Positions 24,221-33,070 are shown, counted from the first letter of the stretch. The stretch is 64,000 nucleotides of DNA from Tenacibaculum sp. (GCA_022448525.1 JAKVCX010000006.1:248001-312000), one strand, 5' to 3'. The notes: generated from the sequence alone by a model not told the origin. Made by a program: numbers and translations.

Positions 24221-24292
24221 AGCGAAAGACGGGATTTGAACCCGCGACCCTCACCTTGGCAAGGTGATGCTCTACCCCTGAGCTACTTTCGC
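24221..24292 (-). tRNA. tRNA-Gly (GCC anticodon)
   Basis: A 72-base tRNA on the minus strand, acceptor GCGAAAG/CTTTCGC with discriminator U. The anticodon loop within CACCTTGCCAAGGTG gives GCC. T-loop GGTTCAAATCC is intact; CCA is not encoded. First gene of a two-tRNA operon. Confidence 0.96.
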
Positions 24293-24334
24293 GTAGTCTT
24301 TGTCTAAGATCGTGTGCAATCGTGATTGCGGGTG

Positions 24335-24365
24335 CAAATATACGACCCTTTTTTAATCCACCAAA
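24335..24365 (-). promoter_or_regulatory. promoter of the tRNA operon
   Basis: Read on the minus strand: TTTG (24365-24362), 19-base spacer, TATATTTG (24342-24335). This is an exact fit to the Bacteroidota consensus. The leader before tRNA-Gly contains a GCAATC-GT-GATTGC inverted repeat (24316-24329). Confidence 0.8.
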
Positions 24366-24443
24366 CAAAAATCTAATTTTTTTTAAAAAAAGTTTAAATT
24401 TTCAATAAAACGTAAATTTTATGGTGGTTACGTATATATAGAA

Positions 24444-24451
24444 TATCTTTG
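24444..24451 (+). promoter_or_regulatory. -7 box of the cytochrome oxidase operon
   Basis: TATCTTTG matches TAnnTTTG. Its TTTG contains a TTG in frame with ctaB, but the transcript should start about 6 bases later, so that TTG cannot be the initiation codon. The -33 region is poorly matched. Confidence 0.65.
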
Positions 24452-24472
24452 CAAAAATTTTTTAAAAGTAAG

Positions 24473-25372
24473 GTGAGTTCAGTTTTGACGGCAGAAAAAT
24501 CAGTTTTAAAAACACTTTTTACAGATTTTAAACAACTAACCAAAGTTGGTTTATCAATAAGTGTAGTGTTTACATCAGTAGCTGGTTATTTATTAGGAGC
24601 AGAAACGGTAGACTATTATATAGTATTATTATTAAGTGTTGGAGGATATTTAATGGTAGGCGCATCCAATGCTTTTAATCAGGTAATAGAAAAAGATATT
24701 GATGCTGTAATGCAAAGAACAAAAAATCGTCCTTTGCCTTCAGGTAGAATGAAACCGAGCACGGCATTAATAATTGCTACAATCTTTACTATTGCAGGAA
24801 TTGCGATTTTATATGCAATTAATCCTAAGTGTGCATTGTTTGGCGCAATTTCTATCTTTCTATATACAAGTGCTTATACTCCATTAAAAGCCGTAACCCC
24901 TTTAGCTGTTTTCGTAGGAGCAATTCCAGGAGCAATTCCTTTTATGTTAGGATGGGTTGCAGCGACAGGAAGTTTTGGAATAGAAGCTGGTTTTTTATTC
25001 ATGATTCAGTTCTTTTGGCAATTTCCACACTTTTGGGCAATAGGCTGGCTGCAAGATGAAGAATATAAAAAAGCTGGTTTACATATGTTACCTATGGATA
25101 AAAAAGATAAAGGTGCAGTTGCACAAATAATTTTTTATACATGTGTGATGATTTTAATTTCGGTAGCACCTGTATTAAAGGTTACAGGATCATTATATAT
25201 TTATCCATTAACAGCTATTATAGTAGTTGTTTTAGGATTATTAATGTTGTTTTACGGAATTAAATTATATAAGTCTCAAGAAAATACCGATGCTAGAAAA
25301 CTAATGTTGGCTAGCGTTTTTTATATCACAGTATTACCAATTATTTACGTAATAGATAAATTTTTACATTAA
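24473..25372 (+). CDS. ctaB: protoheme IX farnesyltransferase (heme O synthase)
   Basis: A UbiA-family prenyltransferase converting heme B to heme O for terminal oxidases, with about eight to nine membrane helices. I choose GTG at 24473 (VSSVLTAEKS, 299 residues): an in-frame TTG at 24449 lies inside the promoter -7 box. The prenyl-diphosphate motif NAFNQVIEKDIDAVMQRT and following NRPLPSG (about 66-91) is intact. The stop directly abuts the ATG of the next oxidase gene, so the genes form an operon. Confidence 0.9.
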   Translation: MSSVLTAEKSVLKTLFTDFKQLTKVGLSISVVFTSVAGYLLGAETVDYYIVLLLSVGGYLMVGASNAFNQVIEKDIDAVMQRTKNRPLPSGRMKPSTALIIATIFTIAGIAILYAINPKCALFGAISIFLYTSAYTPLKAVTPLAVFVGAIPGAIPFMLGWVAATGSFGIEAGFLFMIQFFWQFPHFWAIGWLQDEEYKKAGLHMLPMDKKDKGAVAQIIFYTCVMILISVAPVLKVTGSLYIYPLTAIIVVVLGLLMLFYGIKLYKSQENTDARKLMLASVFYITVLPIIYVIDKFLH

Positions 25373-25957
25373 ATGAGCGAAGTTCAAGTAGATAAAGAGC
25401 TGAAAGAAGCAAAAAGAAAATCAGCAAAACCTATGCTTTGGGTATCTCTAATAAGTATGGTGATGTTTTTTGCTGGATTGACGAGTGCTTACATCGTAAG
25501 TGCGAAAAGAGAAGATTGGGTATCGTTTGATTTACCACAGGCATTTTACATTAGTACTGTATTAATTGTATTAAGTAGTATTACTTTATTTATTTCTCAA
25601 TCGTTTTTGAAAAAAGACGATTTAAAGAAATCAATGATGTTTTTGTTAGCCGCTTTAGGGCTAGGTTTAGCATTTGTATGGTATCAATATGTAGGTTTTA
25701 AAGAATTAGAAAGTTTAGGGTTATATTTTACAGGTCCAAAAAGTACAGTTTCAACATCTTTTGTGATTGGAATTACTTTTATTCACGTTTTACACCTTCT
25801 AGCGGGAGTTGTAGTGCTTTTTGTTGTTATTTATAATCATTTTAAAAAGAAGTATTCATCAGCCAATATGCTTGGGTTTGAACTAGGTGCAATCTTTTGG
25901 CATTTCGTAGATTTGGTATGGATACTTTTATTTTTATTCTTTAAGTTTTACAAGTAA
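25373..25957 (+). CDS. ctaE: cytochrome c oxidase subunit III family protein (short form)
   Basis: A 194-residue membrane protein with five hydrophobic segments. The closing motif IFWHFVDLVWILLFLFFKF is the subunit III signature, and FVIGITFIHVLHLLAGVVVL (about 125-144) is the central helix pair. It starts immediately after the ctaB stop. With a second, longer subunit III gene 58 bases downstream it makes a paralogous pair. Both probably belong to one caa3-type oxidase, whose subunits I and II are not in this window. Confidence 0.87.
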   Translation: MSEVQVDKELKEAKRKSAKPMLWVSLISMVMFFAGLTSAYIVSAKREDWVSFDLPQAFYISTVLIVLSSITLFISQSFLKKDDLKKSMMFLLAALGLGLAFVWYQYVGFKELESLGLYFTGPKSTVSTSFVIGITFIHVLHLLAGVVVLFVVIYNHFKKKYSSANMLGFELGAIFWHFVDLVWILLFLFFKFYK

Positions 25958-25968
25958 TATAAAATGCG

Positions 25969-25976
25969 TAATTTTG
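25969..25976 (+). promoter_or_regulatory. possible internal -7 box before the long subunit III gene
   Basis: TAATTTTG matches TAnnTTTG, 40 bases before the ATG at 26016. The -33 region is only T-rich. It could give the long subunit III gene its own transcript. Confidence 0.45.
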
Positions 25977-26015
25977 GCGCATTATTTAACAAAAATTAAC
26001 TGATAAAAGATATTT

Positions 26016-26999
26016 ATGGAATCTAATATCGCTGTAAATTCTGATAATAAAGAGACTTGGGGTGGTGGAGCCGGAGTGCGACCATTTGGTGCAAGTTATG
26101 GTAAAATGATGATGTGGTTTTTTATCCTATCTGATGCTTTAACATTCTCAGGATTCTTAGCCGCTTATGGTTTAACTCGTTTTAAGTTTATTGACTCATG
26201 GCCAATCGCCGATGAAGTATTTACGCACGTACCGTTCTTTCACGGGAACTATCCTATGTACTATGTTGCGTTTATGACATTCATCTTAATTGTATCTTCG
26301 GTAACTATGGTATTAGCTGTAGATGCTGGTCACAAGATGCAAAAGAAGAAGGTTGCTACTTACATGTTCGTGACAATCGTATTCGGTTTAATATTCGTTG
26401 GTTCTCAGGCTTGGGAATGGAAAACTTTCATTAAAGGATCTTATGGTGCAGTTAGAACTACTGACAATAAAATCTTACAGTTTGTTAAAAACGGTGAGCA
26501 AATAGCATTGGCAGATTTTGTAAACACTGAAAGAGTTGACGAAAGAGAACAACATACTGCGAAGAATGGATTATGGTTTACAAAAGAAAAGACTATTTCT
26601 CAATATTCTGTAGCGCAAGTGCAAGAAGCTTTCAAAGCAGATCCTTCTCTTCAGATTAGATCAGAAAGAATCGACTTAGACACTAAAAAGAAAATTATCT
26701 TCTCAAGAGAAGAGAGTTTAAAGCAATTAGAAAAGGCGAACTTAGTTGTTGAAGGAGCAAACTTACAAGTAAATGAATATGGTAATCCAATATTTGCAGA
26801 TTTCTTTTTCTTCATTACAGGATTCCACGGTTTCCACGTATTCTCAGGAATCGTTTTGAATATTATTATTTTCTTCAATGTTGTTTTAGGAACATACGAG
26901 AAAAGAGGTCATTACGAAATGGTTGAAAAAGTTGGATTATACTGGCACTTCGTAGATTTAGTTTGGGTATTCGTATTCACATTCTTCTACTTAGTTTAA
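26016..26999 (+). CDS. cytochrome c oxidase subunit III, long form with soluble insertion
   Basis: A 327-residue subunit III with normal N-terminal helices (MMMWFFILSDALTFSGFLAAYG) and the closing YWHFVDLVWVFVFTFFYLV. Between the helices at about 120-140 and 255-275 there is an insertion of roughly 110 charged residues (VKNGEQIALADF through VNEYGNP). It has no membrane segment, so a loop domain projects from the membrane. Subunit III normally has about 200-260 residues; the insertion is the distinguishing feature. The next gene, subunit IV, starts 22 bases later. Confidence 0.87.
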   Translation: MESNIAVNSDNKETWGGGAGVRPFGASYGKMMMWFFILSDALTFSGFLAAYGLTRFKFIDSWPIADEVFTHVPFFHGNYPMYYVAFMTFILIVSSVTMVLAVDAGHKMQKKKVATYMFVTIVFGLIFVGSQAWEWKTFIKGSYGAVRTTDNKILQFVKNGEQIALADFVNTERVDEREQHTAKNGLWFTKEKTISQYSVAQVQEAFKADPSLQIRSERIDLDTKKKIIFSREESLKQLEKANLVVEGANLQVNEYGNPIFADFFFFITGFHGFHVFSGIVLNIIIFFNVVLGTYEKRGHYEMVEKVGLYWHFVDLVWVFVFTFFYLV

Positions 27000-27021
27000 T
27001 TAATTATAAAGAGATTTAAAG

Positions 27022-27360
27022 ATGGCACATTCACACGAATCGAATACAAAAAGAATTTGGATTGTATTAGCAATATTATCTGTTATTACAGCGGTGGAAG
27101 TTGGTTTAGGTATTGTTAAGCCTGATGCTTTACATTTACATGGTCCAGGAACAAGCTGGTTAAACTGGATATTCATTATTTTAACATTAGCAAAAGCATA
27201 TTATATTGCTTGGGCATTTATGCACCTTGAAGGTGAAAAGAAATGGTTCAGACGTTCAATTGTTTGGACAGCAGTTTTCTTAATCTGTTACCTTCTATTC
27301 ATTGTATTATTTGAAGGTGGTTATTTATATGATACTTTAGCTCCATTAATTAAATGGTAA
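27022..27360 (+). CDS. cytochrome C oxidase subunit IV family protein
   Basis: A 112-residue protein with three membrane helices (about 12-30, 47-67 and 80-104), the usual form of the small CyoD/CtaF-like subunit of quinol and cytochrome oxidases. Conserved KAYYIAWAFMHLEGEKKWFR sits in the second and third helices. It follows the long subunit III gene by 22 bases and is ended by a strong terminator 11 bases downstream. Confidence 0.87.
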   Translation: MAHSHESNTKRIWIVLAILSVITAVEVGLGIVKPDALHLHGPGTSWLNWIFIILTLAKAYYIAWAFMHLEGEKKWFRRSIVWTAVFLICYLLFIVLFEGGYLYDTLAPLIKW

Positions 27361-27370
27361 GAATATATTA

Positions 27371-27405
27371 AAAAAAGAGGTGGTGGTTTTAACCACCTTT
27401 TTTTT
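27371..27405 (+). terminator. intrinsic terminator after subunit IV
   Basis: AGGTGGT (27378-27384) pairs with ACCACCT (27392-27398), extended by A-run/T-run pairing and followed by eight T. Confidence 0.85.
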
Positions 27406-27517
27406 GCTTAAAACTTTACTTCATTGTCCAAGTTTCTATAATCGATTTAAATCGGGTTTTAATCAATATTAACTAGCTATTAGTTGCGTTTCTCTAGCAA
27501 AAGGACTGATAAATCCG

Positions 27518-27525
27518 TATTTTTG
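27518..27525 (+). promoter_or_regulatory. -7 box before the SCO-like gene
   Basis: TATTTTTG matches TAnnTTTG and lies 22 bases before the GTG at 27547. No clear -33 box. It is just downstream of the subunit IV terminator, so it should start the second oxidase-biogenesis transcript. Confidence 0.55.
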
Positions 27526-27546
27526 TATAATAATTAAAAGATACAC

Positions 27547-28194
27547 GTGAAAACAACAAAAAAATATATAATCCTTGCCATTTTGTTCATTGTACCTCTA
27601 TTGTTCTATATCTTCCTATCAATGGGAATGAACAATTTTGCGAAGTTACCTGTACTTACAAAAAATGTCGCAGATGTTTCAACCGTAGATAAGAATTATA
27701 AATTTGAGGGTAAGATTTCAATAGTACTGTTTCCAGGGAAAGAAGCTGAACTTATAAAAGGTGAAATTTTCAATTTAAACCAAAAAATTTACAAACCTTT
27801 TTATGGTTTTAAAGATTTCCAAATGATTGTGGTTTGTCCTGAAGACTCGAAGACACAAATTGATAAAATTCAAAAAGCTATCGGTAACTACACCGATATG
27901 ATTCGTTGGAATTTTGTTTTTGCAAAGGATGAAGTAGTGAAGGCATTATATGATAGTTTTAATACAGTGGAGTCGTTAGATGTCAATTTGCATACATCAA
28001 AAGCTTTTATAGTCGATAAAGAATTGAATTTAAGAGGAAGAACCGATGATAAAGATATGGCCGATGGAAAGTTATTTGGTTACAACATGGGTTCTGTGGG
28101 TGAATTAAATGACAAAATGAAGGATGATGTTAAGGTTGTGTTGGCCGAATACCGTTTGGCTCTTAAGAAAAATAGTGCTGATAGAAAAAAGTAA
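27547..28194 (+). CDS. membrane-anchored SCO-like protein without the copper-binding cysteines
   Basis: A 215-residue protein starting with GTG; the first 28 residues form a signal anchor. The domain after it looks thioredoxin/SCO-like: SIVLFPG strand, FQMIVVCPED and SKAFIVDKELNLRGR, which parallels the VDKDGYIRSRY strand of the neighbouring SCO protein. It has a single Cys (C97), not the CxxxC pair, so it should not bind copper as SCO does. It lies 6 bases before the true SCO gene. A partner or scaffold role in oxidase assembly is inferred. Confidence 0.65.
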   Translation: MKTTKKYIILAILFIVPLLFYIFLSMGMNNFAKLPVLTKNVADVSTVDKNYKFEGKISIVLFPGKEAELIKGEIFNLNQKIYKPFYGFKDFQMIVVCPEDSKTQIDKIQKAIGNYTDMIRWNFVFAKDEVVKALYDSFNTVESLDVNLHTSKAFIVDKELNLRGRTDDKDMADGKLFGYNMGSVGELNDKMKDDVKVVLAEYRLALKKNSADRKK

Positions 28195-28200
28195 GATTAA

Positions 28201-28848
28201 ATGAAGAAAGCTAAATATTCGTACGTAGGTATCGCATTTATTGTGTTATTATTTGGAATTTATTCAGTTCCAAAAATTGTTAAGAATTTTCAGAAAGCAG
28301 ATTTACATAAGTTTTCAAAAGTTCCAAATTTTGAATTTGTAAATCAAGAAGGAAAAACAATATCCAATAAAGATTACGAAGGAAAAGTATATGTGGTTGA
28401 GTTTTTCTTTGCTACTTGTCCTACTATTTGTCCAATAATGAATCGAAAAATGGTAACTATCCAAAATGAATTTTTTGGCAACCCTAATTTCGGTATCGCT
28501 TCTTTTTCTATTACTCCGGATATTGATACACCAGAGAAGTTAAAACAATATGCAGAGAGTTATAAGATTACACACAAGAATTGGAATTTATTAACTGGTA
28601 AATCGCAAGATGTTGTCTATAAACTTTCTAACGAAGGATTTAAATTATATGCAGGAAATGGAGAAGTTTCTCATGGAGGTTTTGAACATTCGGGTTTATT
28701 TGCTTTAGTTGATAAAGATGGATATATCCGTTCAAGATATGATGAACATGGTAATGCAATAATGTATTACAGAGCTCTAGAAGAGCAAGGTTTTCCAGAT
28801 CAAATTAACGAATTAAAACAAGACATTAAACTTTTATTAAATGAGTAA
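28201..28848 (+). CDS. SCO family copper chaperone for cytochrome oxidase
   Basis: A 215-residue SCO1/SenC protein with an N-terminal membrane anchor (about 8-24). Copper ligands are C73 and C77 in ATCPTICPIM, and H163 in FEHSGLFALVDKDG. SCO proteins deliver copper to the CuA site of oxidase subunit II or reduce its thiols. It overlaps the DUF420 gene by 8 bases. Confidence 0.9.
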   Translation: MKKAKYSYVGIAFIVLLFGIYSVPKIVKNFQKADLHKFSKVPNFEFVNQEGKTISNKDYEGKVYVVEFFFATCPTICPIMNRKMVTIQNEFFGNPNFGIASFSITPDIDTPEKLKQYAESYKITHKNWNLLTGKSQDVVYKLSNEGFKLYAGNGEVSHGGFEHSGLFALVDKDGYIRSRYDEHGNAIMYYRALEEQGFPDQINELKQDIKLLLNE

Positions 28849-29374
28849 TTTAGTAGCAAACGAACAAAAGTATAAGAAGTTTATTACCATTGTATCAATT
28901 GTTATTCCTATAGCAGTTGCTGCACTTTTCGGAATTAAAATTCCTAATGTTGAGCCATTATCTTTTTTACCTCCAATATATGCTACCATTAACGGATTAA
29001 CAGCAGTATTATTAATTGGTTCGATTCTAGCAATCAAAAATGGTAATCGAAAACTACATGAACAACTAAATACTACTGCATTAGTATTTTCAGCTTTGTT
29101 TTTAGTAATGTATGTAGCATATCATATGACTTCAGAATCAACGAAATTTGGTGGAGAAGGAGCTATTAAATATGTGTATTACTTTATTTTAATCACTCAC
29201 ATTTTATTATCAATTGTAGTAATTCCATTTGTACTATTTACTTACATGAGAGCTAAACTTGGTCAGTTTCCGCAACATAGGAAAATTGCTAAGATTACTT
29301 TTCCTTTGTGGTTATATGTTGCTATAACTGGAGTTGTAGTGTATTTAATGATAAGTCCATATTATGCCGCATAA
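28841..29374 (+). CDS. DUF420 membrane protein (oxidase assembly, CtaM-like)
   Basis: A 177-residue protein with about five membrane helices (AVAALFGI, AVLLIGSILAI, LVFSALFLVMYVAYHM, ILITHILLSIVVIPFVLFTYM and a last helix near 155-172). DUF420 proteins accompany SCO and oxidase genes and are related to CtaM, needed for heme-copper oxidase function in Firmicutes. Conserved His residues in YHM and THILLS could bind heme or copper. Overlaps SCO by 8 bases. Confidence 0.82.
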   Translation: MSNLVANEQKYKKFITIVSIVIPIAVAALFGIKIPNVEPLSFLPPIYATINGLTAVLLIGSILAIKNGNRKLHEQLNTTALVFSALFLVMYVAYHMTSESTKFGGEGAIKYVYYFILITHILLSIVVIPFVLFTYMRAKLGQFPQHRKIAKITFPLWLYVAITGVVVYLMISPYYAA

Positions 29375-29375
29375 A

Positions 29376-29597
29376 ATGAAGAATAGAATTTTATTTTTAA
29401 TCTTTTTGATCGTTTCCAACTTTGGGTATTCACAATGTGCAATGTGTAAAGCTGTAGTTGAAGGAGGAAATGAGCCAATGGCTGAAGCTGTGAATGATGG
29501 TATCACGTATTTAATGATATTTCCATACATTTTGGTAGGACTTTTATTCTTTGCATTGTACAAGTATCGCAAAAAATTAAAAATGCAAGAATCTTAA
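29376..29597 (+). CDS. small membrane protein with CAMC motif, function unknown
   Basis: A 73-residue protein. I start it at ATG 29376, one base after the DUF420 stop, since this gives a clean signal peptide (MKNRILFLIFLIVSNFGYS); an ATG four codons earlier overlaps DUF420. After the signal there is CAMCKAVVEGGNEP (C21, C24), then one membrane helix (about 44-62) and a basic tail. A CxxC facing the periplasm next to SCO and DUF420 suggests a role in copper or thiol chemistry of oxidase assembly. I do not know a named family. Confidence 0.7.
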   Translation: MKNRILFLIFLIVSNFGYSQCAMCKAVVEGGNEPMAEAVNDGITYLMIFPYILVGLLFFALYKYRKKLKMQES

Positions 29598-29659
29598 TTT
29601 TTTTTGTAACATATTGTAATCTTTGTCGTCATATTCTTGGTTTACAAAAACAAAATACT

Positions 29660-31030
29660 TTGAAATATACGAAACTAACACTACTGGCGGCATTTTTAAT
29701 TGGGACAACTTTCTCATTTGGGCAAAAACAATGGACGCTTAAAGAAGCGGTAGACCACGCTCTAACTAATAATATTACGATAAAACAAAATAAGCTGAGC
29801 ATAGATTCCTCAGTTAAGGATAAAGAAATAGCTTTCGGTGAGTTTTTACCTAGTTTAGGAGCTTCTAATTCAAACAATTTTACCTTTGGATTATCTACGG
29901 GAGGTGATAATACAAGAAGTTCAGCTAATAGATATAGTTTTAACTTGAATACGAATATTAATGGAACAATTTTTAATGGTTTCCGTAATTTAAATTCATA
30001 TAGACAAGCTAAACTTGGTATTGAAAGAAGTAAACTAGATTTACAAGTAATTGAGAACGATGTTTCACTTCAGGTTGTCAATACATATTTGAATGTATTG
30101 TTTGCAAAAGAAAATTTAGAAGTAGCAAAAACACAAGCGGAGATAAGTAAGAATCAAATAAAACAAGCTCAAGTTCAATTTGAAGCGGGTTCAATTCCTA
30201 AAGGTGATTTATTAAATATTCAGTCTACTGCAGCGAATGATGCACAAAACGTAATAACACAGGAAAATGCGTTGAATCTTGCATTATTACAATTATCTCA
30301 GTTATTACAAGTTTCTTATGAGAATTTTGATGTTCAAACAATTGAAGTAGGAACACCATCAGCTGCTTTATTATATAGTAGTTCGAATGAAGTTTATAAA
30401 AAAGCATTAACAAATAGACCAGAGATTGAAAGAGCTCGATTAAATATTGAAAACGCAGACTTAAGTATCAAAATTTCAAAAGGAGCTTATTTACCAACAT
30501 TAAGTTATTCAATGAGCGCTGGTACTTTTTATGTAACTACTTTAGGAGAGCCAGACTTTTTCTCAGGAATTGACCCTACTACAGGATTACCTTTCACTGT
30601 TGATAGAAGATTTTCTACTCAGTTAAATGATAACTTTAGTTATGGGGGTGGATTTTCTTTAAATATTCCAATATTTAATAGATTTCAGACTAAAAATAGA
30701 ATCGCGAAATCTGTCATTGCAAAAGATCAAGCGCAGTTATCTTTAGAAAGCGAAAAGTTACGTTTACAACAAACGATAGAGCAAGCTTTCTTAGATGCAA
30801 AAGCCGCTGCTAAAACCTATGAAGCTGCTGAAGTTTCTTTAGAAGCTCAACGAGAAGCGTTTAAAAATGCGGAAGTTAGTTTTAACTATGGTAGTATGAC
30901 ACAGTTTGACTATGATCAAGTTCGAAATAGATTGGTAAATGCAGAGTCAGCTTCTATTAGAGCTAAATACGATTATATCTTCAAAACAAAAGTGTTAAAA
31001 TTCTATTACGGAGAAAACGTAATCGATTAA
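29660..31030 (+). CDS. TolC family outer membrane efflux protein
   Basis: A 456-residue TolC/OEP protein, the outer membrane channel of tripartite efflux or secretion systems. Start is TTG at 29660: it opens a signal peptide (KYTKLTLLAAFLIGTTFSFG) and no ATG is available. Two OEP repeats with long coiled helices cover about 25-230 and 240-450 (QWTLKEAVDHALTNN; ENLEVAKTQAEISKNQIKQA; QREAFKNAEVSFNYGSMTQF). No inner-membrane or adaptor gene adjoins it, so its partners are encoded elsewhere. It is downstream of the oxidase genes after a 62-base gap. Confidence 0.88.
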   Translation: MKYTKLTLLAAFLIGTTFSFGQKQWTLKEAVDHALTNNITIKQNKLSIDSSVKDKEIAFGEFLPSLGASNSNNFTFGLSTGGDNTRSSANRYSFNLNTNINGTIFNGFRNLNSYRQAKLGIERSKLDLQVIENDVSLQVVNTYLNVLFAKENLEVAKTQAEISKNQIKQAQVQFEAGSIPKGDLLNIQSTAANDAQNVITQENALNLALLQLSQLLQVSYENFDVQTIEVGTPSAALLYSSSNEVYKKALTNRPEIERARLNIENADLSIKISKGAYLPTLSYSMSAGTFYVTTLGEPDFFSGIDPTTGLPFTVDRRFSTQLNDNFSYGGGFSLNIPIFNRFQTKNRIAKSVIAKDQAQLSLESEKLRLQQTIEQAFLDAKAAAKTYEAAEVSLEAQREAFKNAEVSFNYGSMTQFDYDQVRNRLVNAESASIRAKYDYIFKTKVLKFYYGENVID

Positions 31031-31045
31031 CAAAATTTTTTAGCT

Positions 31046-32362
31046 ATGAAAAAAGTCCTTTTGTTTTTCTTTATTAGTGTTGGTGTAATTGCTCAGAACA
31101 TTAATAAAGAAAAACTAGATAAGTATTTCTTACAATTACAGAATAATAATAAGGTTTTAGGGAGCTCGGCTGTTTTAAAAGATGGTAATATAGTTTATCA
31201 AAACGCTATTGGTTATGCTGATCTTGCAGCAAAACGATCTAATATAGTTAATACTAAGTTTAGAGTTGGTTCAATTTCAAAAACTTTCACAACTGTTTTA
31301 ATTTTTAAAGCGATTGAAGATGGTAAACTAACTCTTGAAACATCTTTAGATAAGTTTTTTCCAACAGTTAAAAACTCTTCTTCAATTACGATTAAGAACT
31401 TGTTAAATCACTCTAGTGGAATCTTTAATTTTACTAATAGTAGTGATTATATGAAGTATTATACTTCCGCTAAGTCACGTGAGGAACTTCTTCAGATAAT
31501 AAACAAGTACGACAGTGATTTCAAACCTGGTTCTAAGCATTCTTACAGTAATTCTAATTTTGTGTTATTATCATTTATTCTTGAAGATGTGTTTAAGAGC
31601 AACTATGCGTCAATTTTACAAAAGTATATTGCCAAGCCTTTACAATTGAAAAACACATATGTTGGTGGTAAATTAAATGTATCAGCTAATGAATGCAAAT
31701 CATATAATTATGCTTTCAAGAACTGGAATGAAATGCCCGAAACAGATATGTCAATTCCTTTGGGGGCAGGAGCTGTAGTTTCTACACCGAGTGATTTATT
31801 AACTTTTATTGATGCCTTATTCAACGAAAAGTTAATTACGAAACATCACGTGGATTTGATGACGACTATTGAAAATGATTATGGTTTAGGAATATTTAAA
31901 TATCCATTTGGTAAACAATATGGGTTTGGTCATGGAGGAGGAATAGATGGTTTTAAATCAATTTTGATGTATTTCCCTGAGAAGAAAATCGGAATTGCTA
32001 CAACAACAAATGGAATTGGTCCAGATTTTCAATTAAACTCTTTGTCTTTAGTTTTATTAAGAGCTGCGAATAATATTGATTTTTCTATTCCGGATTTTAA
32101 AGAAATAAAAGTTGATGTTAATATTTTAAAGTCTTACGAAGGAATTTATGCTTCTAAAGACATGCCTTTAAAGATAACGGTAAAAGAGGAAGAGGGTAAA
32201 CTTTCTGCACAAGCAACTGGTCAATCTTCGTTCCTATTAACTTCAAAATCTAATACTCAATTTACGTACTCTATCGCTGGAATTGTTTTAGATTTCAATT
32301 CTGAGAAAAGCCAAATGATATTGAAGCAAGGAGGCGGAGTTTATACATTCACAAAACAATAA
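31046..32362 (+). CDS. secreted serine hydrolase, beta-lactamase class C/DD-peptidase family
   Basis: A 438-residue penicillin-binding-fold hydrolase with a signal peptide (MKKVLLFFFISVGVIAQ). Catalytic motifs are S76-I-S-K79 (SxxK), Y167-S-N169 (YxN) and GFGHGGGIDG as the third motif (HxG). The C-terminal 90 residues (about 345-438) form the small beta-barrel seen in esterase EstB-like proteins. Substrate is unknown: peptides, esters or beta-lactams are all possible. It starts 15 bases after the TolC-like gene and may share its transcript. Confidence 0.82.
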   Translation: MKKVLLFFFISVGVIAQNINKEKLDKYFLQLQNNNKVLGSSAVLKDGNIVYQNAIGYADLAAKRSNIVNTKFRVGSISKTFTTVLIFKAIEDGKLTLETSLDKFFPTVKNSSSITIKNLLNHSSGIFNFTNSSDYMKYYTSAKSREELLQIINKYDSDFKPGSKHSYSNSNFVLLSFILEDVFKSNYASILQKYIAKPLQLKNTYVGGKLNVSANECKSYNYAFKNWNEMPETDMSIPLGAGAVVSTPSDLLTFIDALFNEKLITKHHVDLMTTIENDYGLGIFKYPFGKQYGFGHGGGIDGFKSILMYFPEKKIGIATTTNGIGPDFQLNSLSLVLLRAANNIDFSIPDFKEIKVDVNILKSYEGIYASKDMPLKITVKEEEGKLSAQATGQSSFLLTSKSNTQFTYSIAGIVLDFNSEKSQMILKQGGGVYTFTKQ

Positions 32363-32369
32363 GGCTTCG

Positions 32370-32377
32370 TATATTTG
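32370..32377 (+). promoter_or_regulatory. -7 box before tsaB
   Basis: TATATTTG matches TAnnTTTG, 18 bases before the TTG start at 32396. The -33 region is unclear. Confidence 0.5.
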
Positions 32378-32395
32378 CAGAAAAATATTTAGGTT

Positions 32396-33070
32396 TTGGC
32401 ACTTATACTTAACATTGAAACTTCAACTAAGAATTGTTCAGTCTCTATAGCTAAAGAAGGGAATTTAGTTCATTATAAAGAGATTAATGATGGTAATTAT
32501 TCACATGCAGAAAAATTACATCCTTTTATTATGGAAGTTTTGTCTGAAGCAAAAATTGATAAGAGTTCAATTGATGCTGTAGCTGTTAGTAAAGGTCCAG
32601 GATCATATACCGGATTAAGAATTGGAGTTTCAGCAGCAAAAGGATTGTGTTTTGCTTTAAATATTCCATTAATATCAATTGATACTTTAAAGTCTTTGGC
32701 TACATCAACTAAAGTCGATGACGGTTATATTATTCCTATGTTGGACGCTAGGAGAATGGAGGTGTATGCTGCTGTTTTCGATAGTGACTATAATCAAGTA
32801 CGAGAGATTAAAGCTGAAATTATTGATGAAGTTTCTTTTGAAGAGTTTCAGGGAAGTAATTTATTACTTTTAGGTGATGGTTCCGCAAAATGCAAAGAGG
32901 TTCTTAATAGGGCTAATATTACATATTTGGACGATAAATTTCCTTCCTCAAAAGAAATGGCATTTCTAAGTTATGAGAAGTACAAAAAAAACGACATCGA
33001 AGATGTCGCTTATTTTGAACCTTTTTATTTAAAAGATTTTATTGTTACTCCACAGAAAAAGAAAGTTTAA
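32396..33070 (+). CDS. tsaB: tRNA threonylcarbamoyladenosine biosynthesis protein TsaB
   Basis: A 224-residue ASKHA-fold protein that forms the TsaB-TsaD core needed for t6A37 modification of tRNA. TTG at 32396 is taken as start because it yields the usual N-terminus ALILNIETSTKNCSVSIA; no ATG fits. The GPGSYTGLRIGVSAAKGL motif (about 67-84) is characteristic. It overlaps the convergent MscS gene by 4 bases. Confidence 0.92.
   Translation: MALILNIETSTKNCSVSIAKEGNLVHYKEINDGNYSHAEKLHPFIMEVLSEAKIDKSSIDAVAVSKGPGSYTGLRIGVSAAKGLCFALNIPLISIDTLKSLATSTKVDDGYIIPMLDARRMEVYAAVFDSDYNQVREIKAEIIDEVSFEEFQGSNLLLLGDGSAKCKEVLNRANITYLDDKFPSSKEMAFLSYEKYKKNDIEDVAYFEPFYLKDFIVTPQKKKV

Noticed and set aside
24449..24475. 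TTG start for ctaB at 24449
   Set aside because: The TTG is part of the TATCTTTG promoter element, so it would not be in the transcript; GTG 24473 gives a normal heme O synthase.
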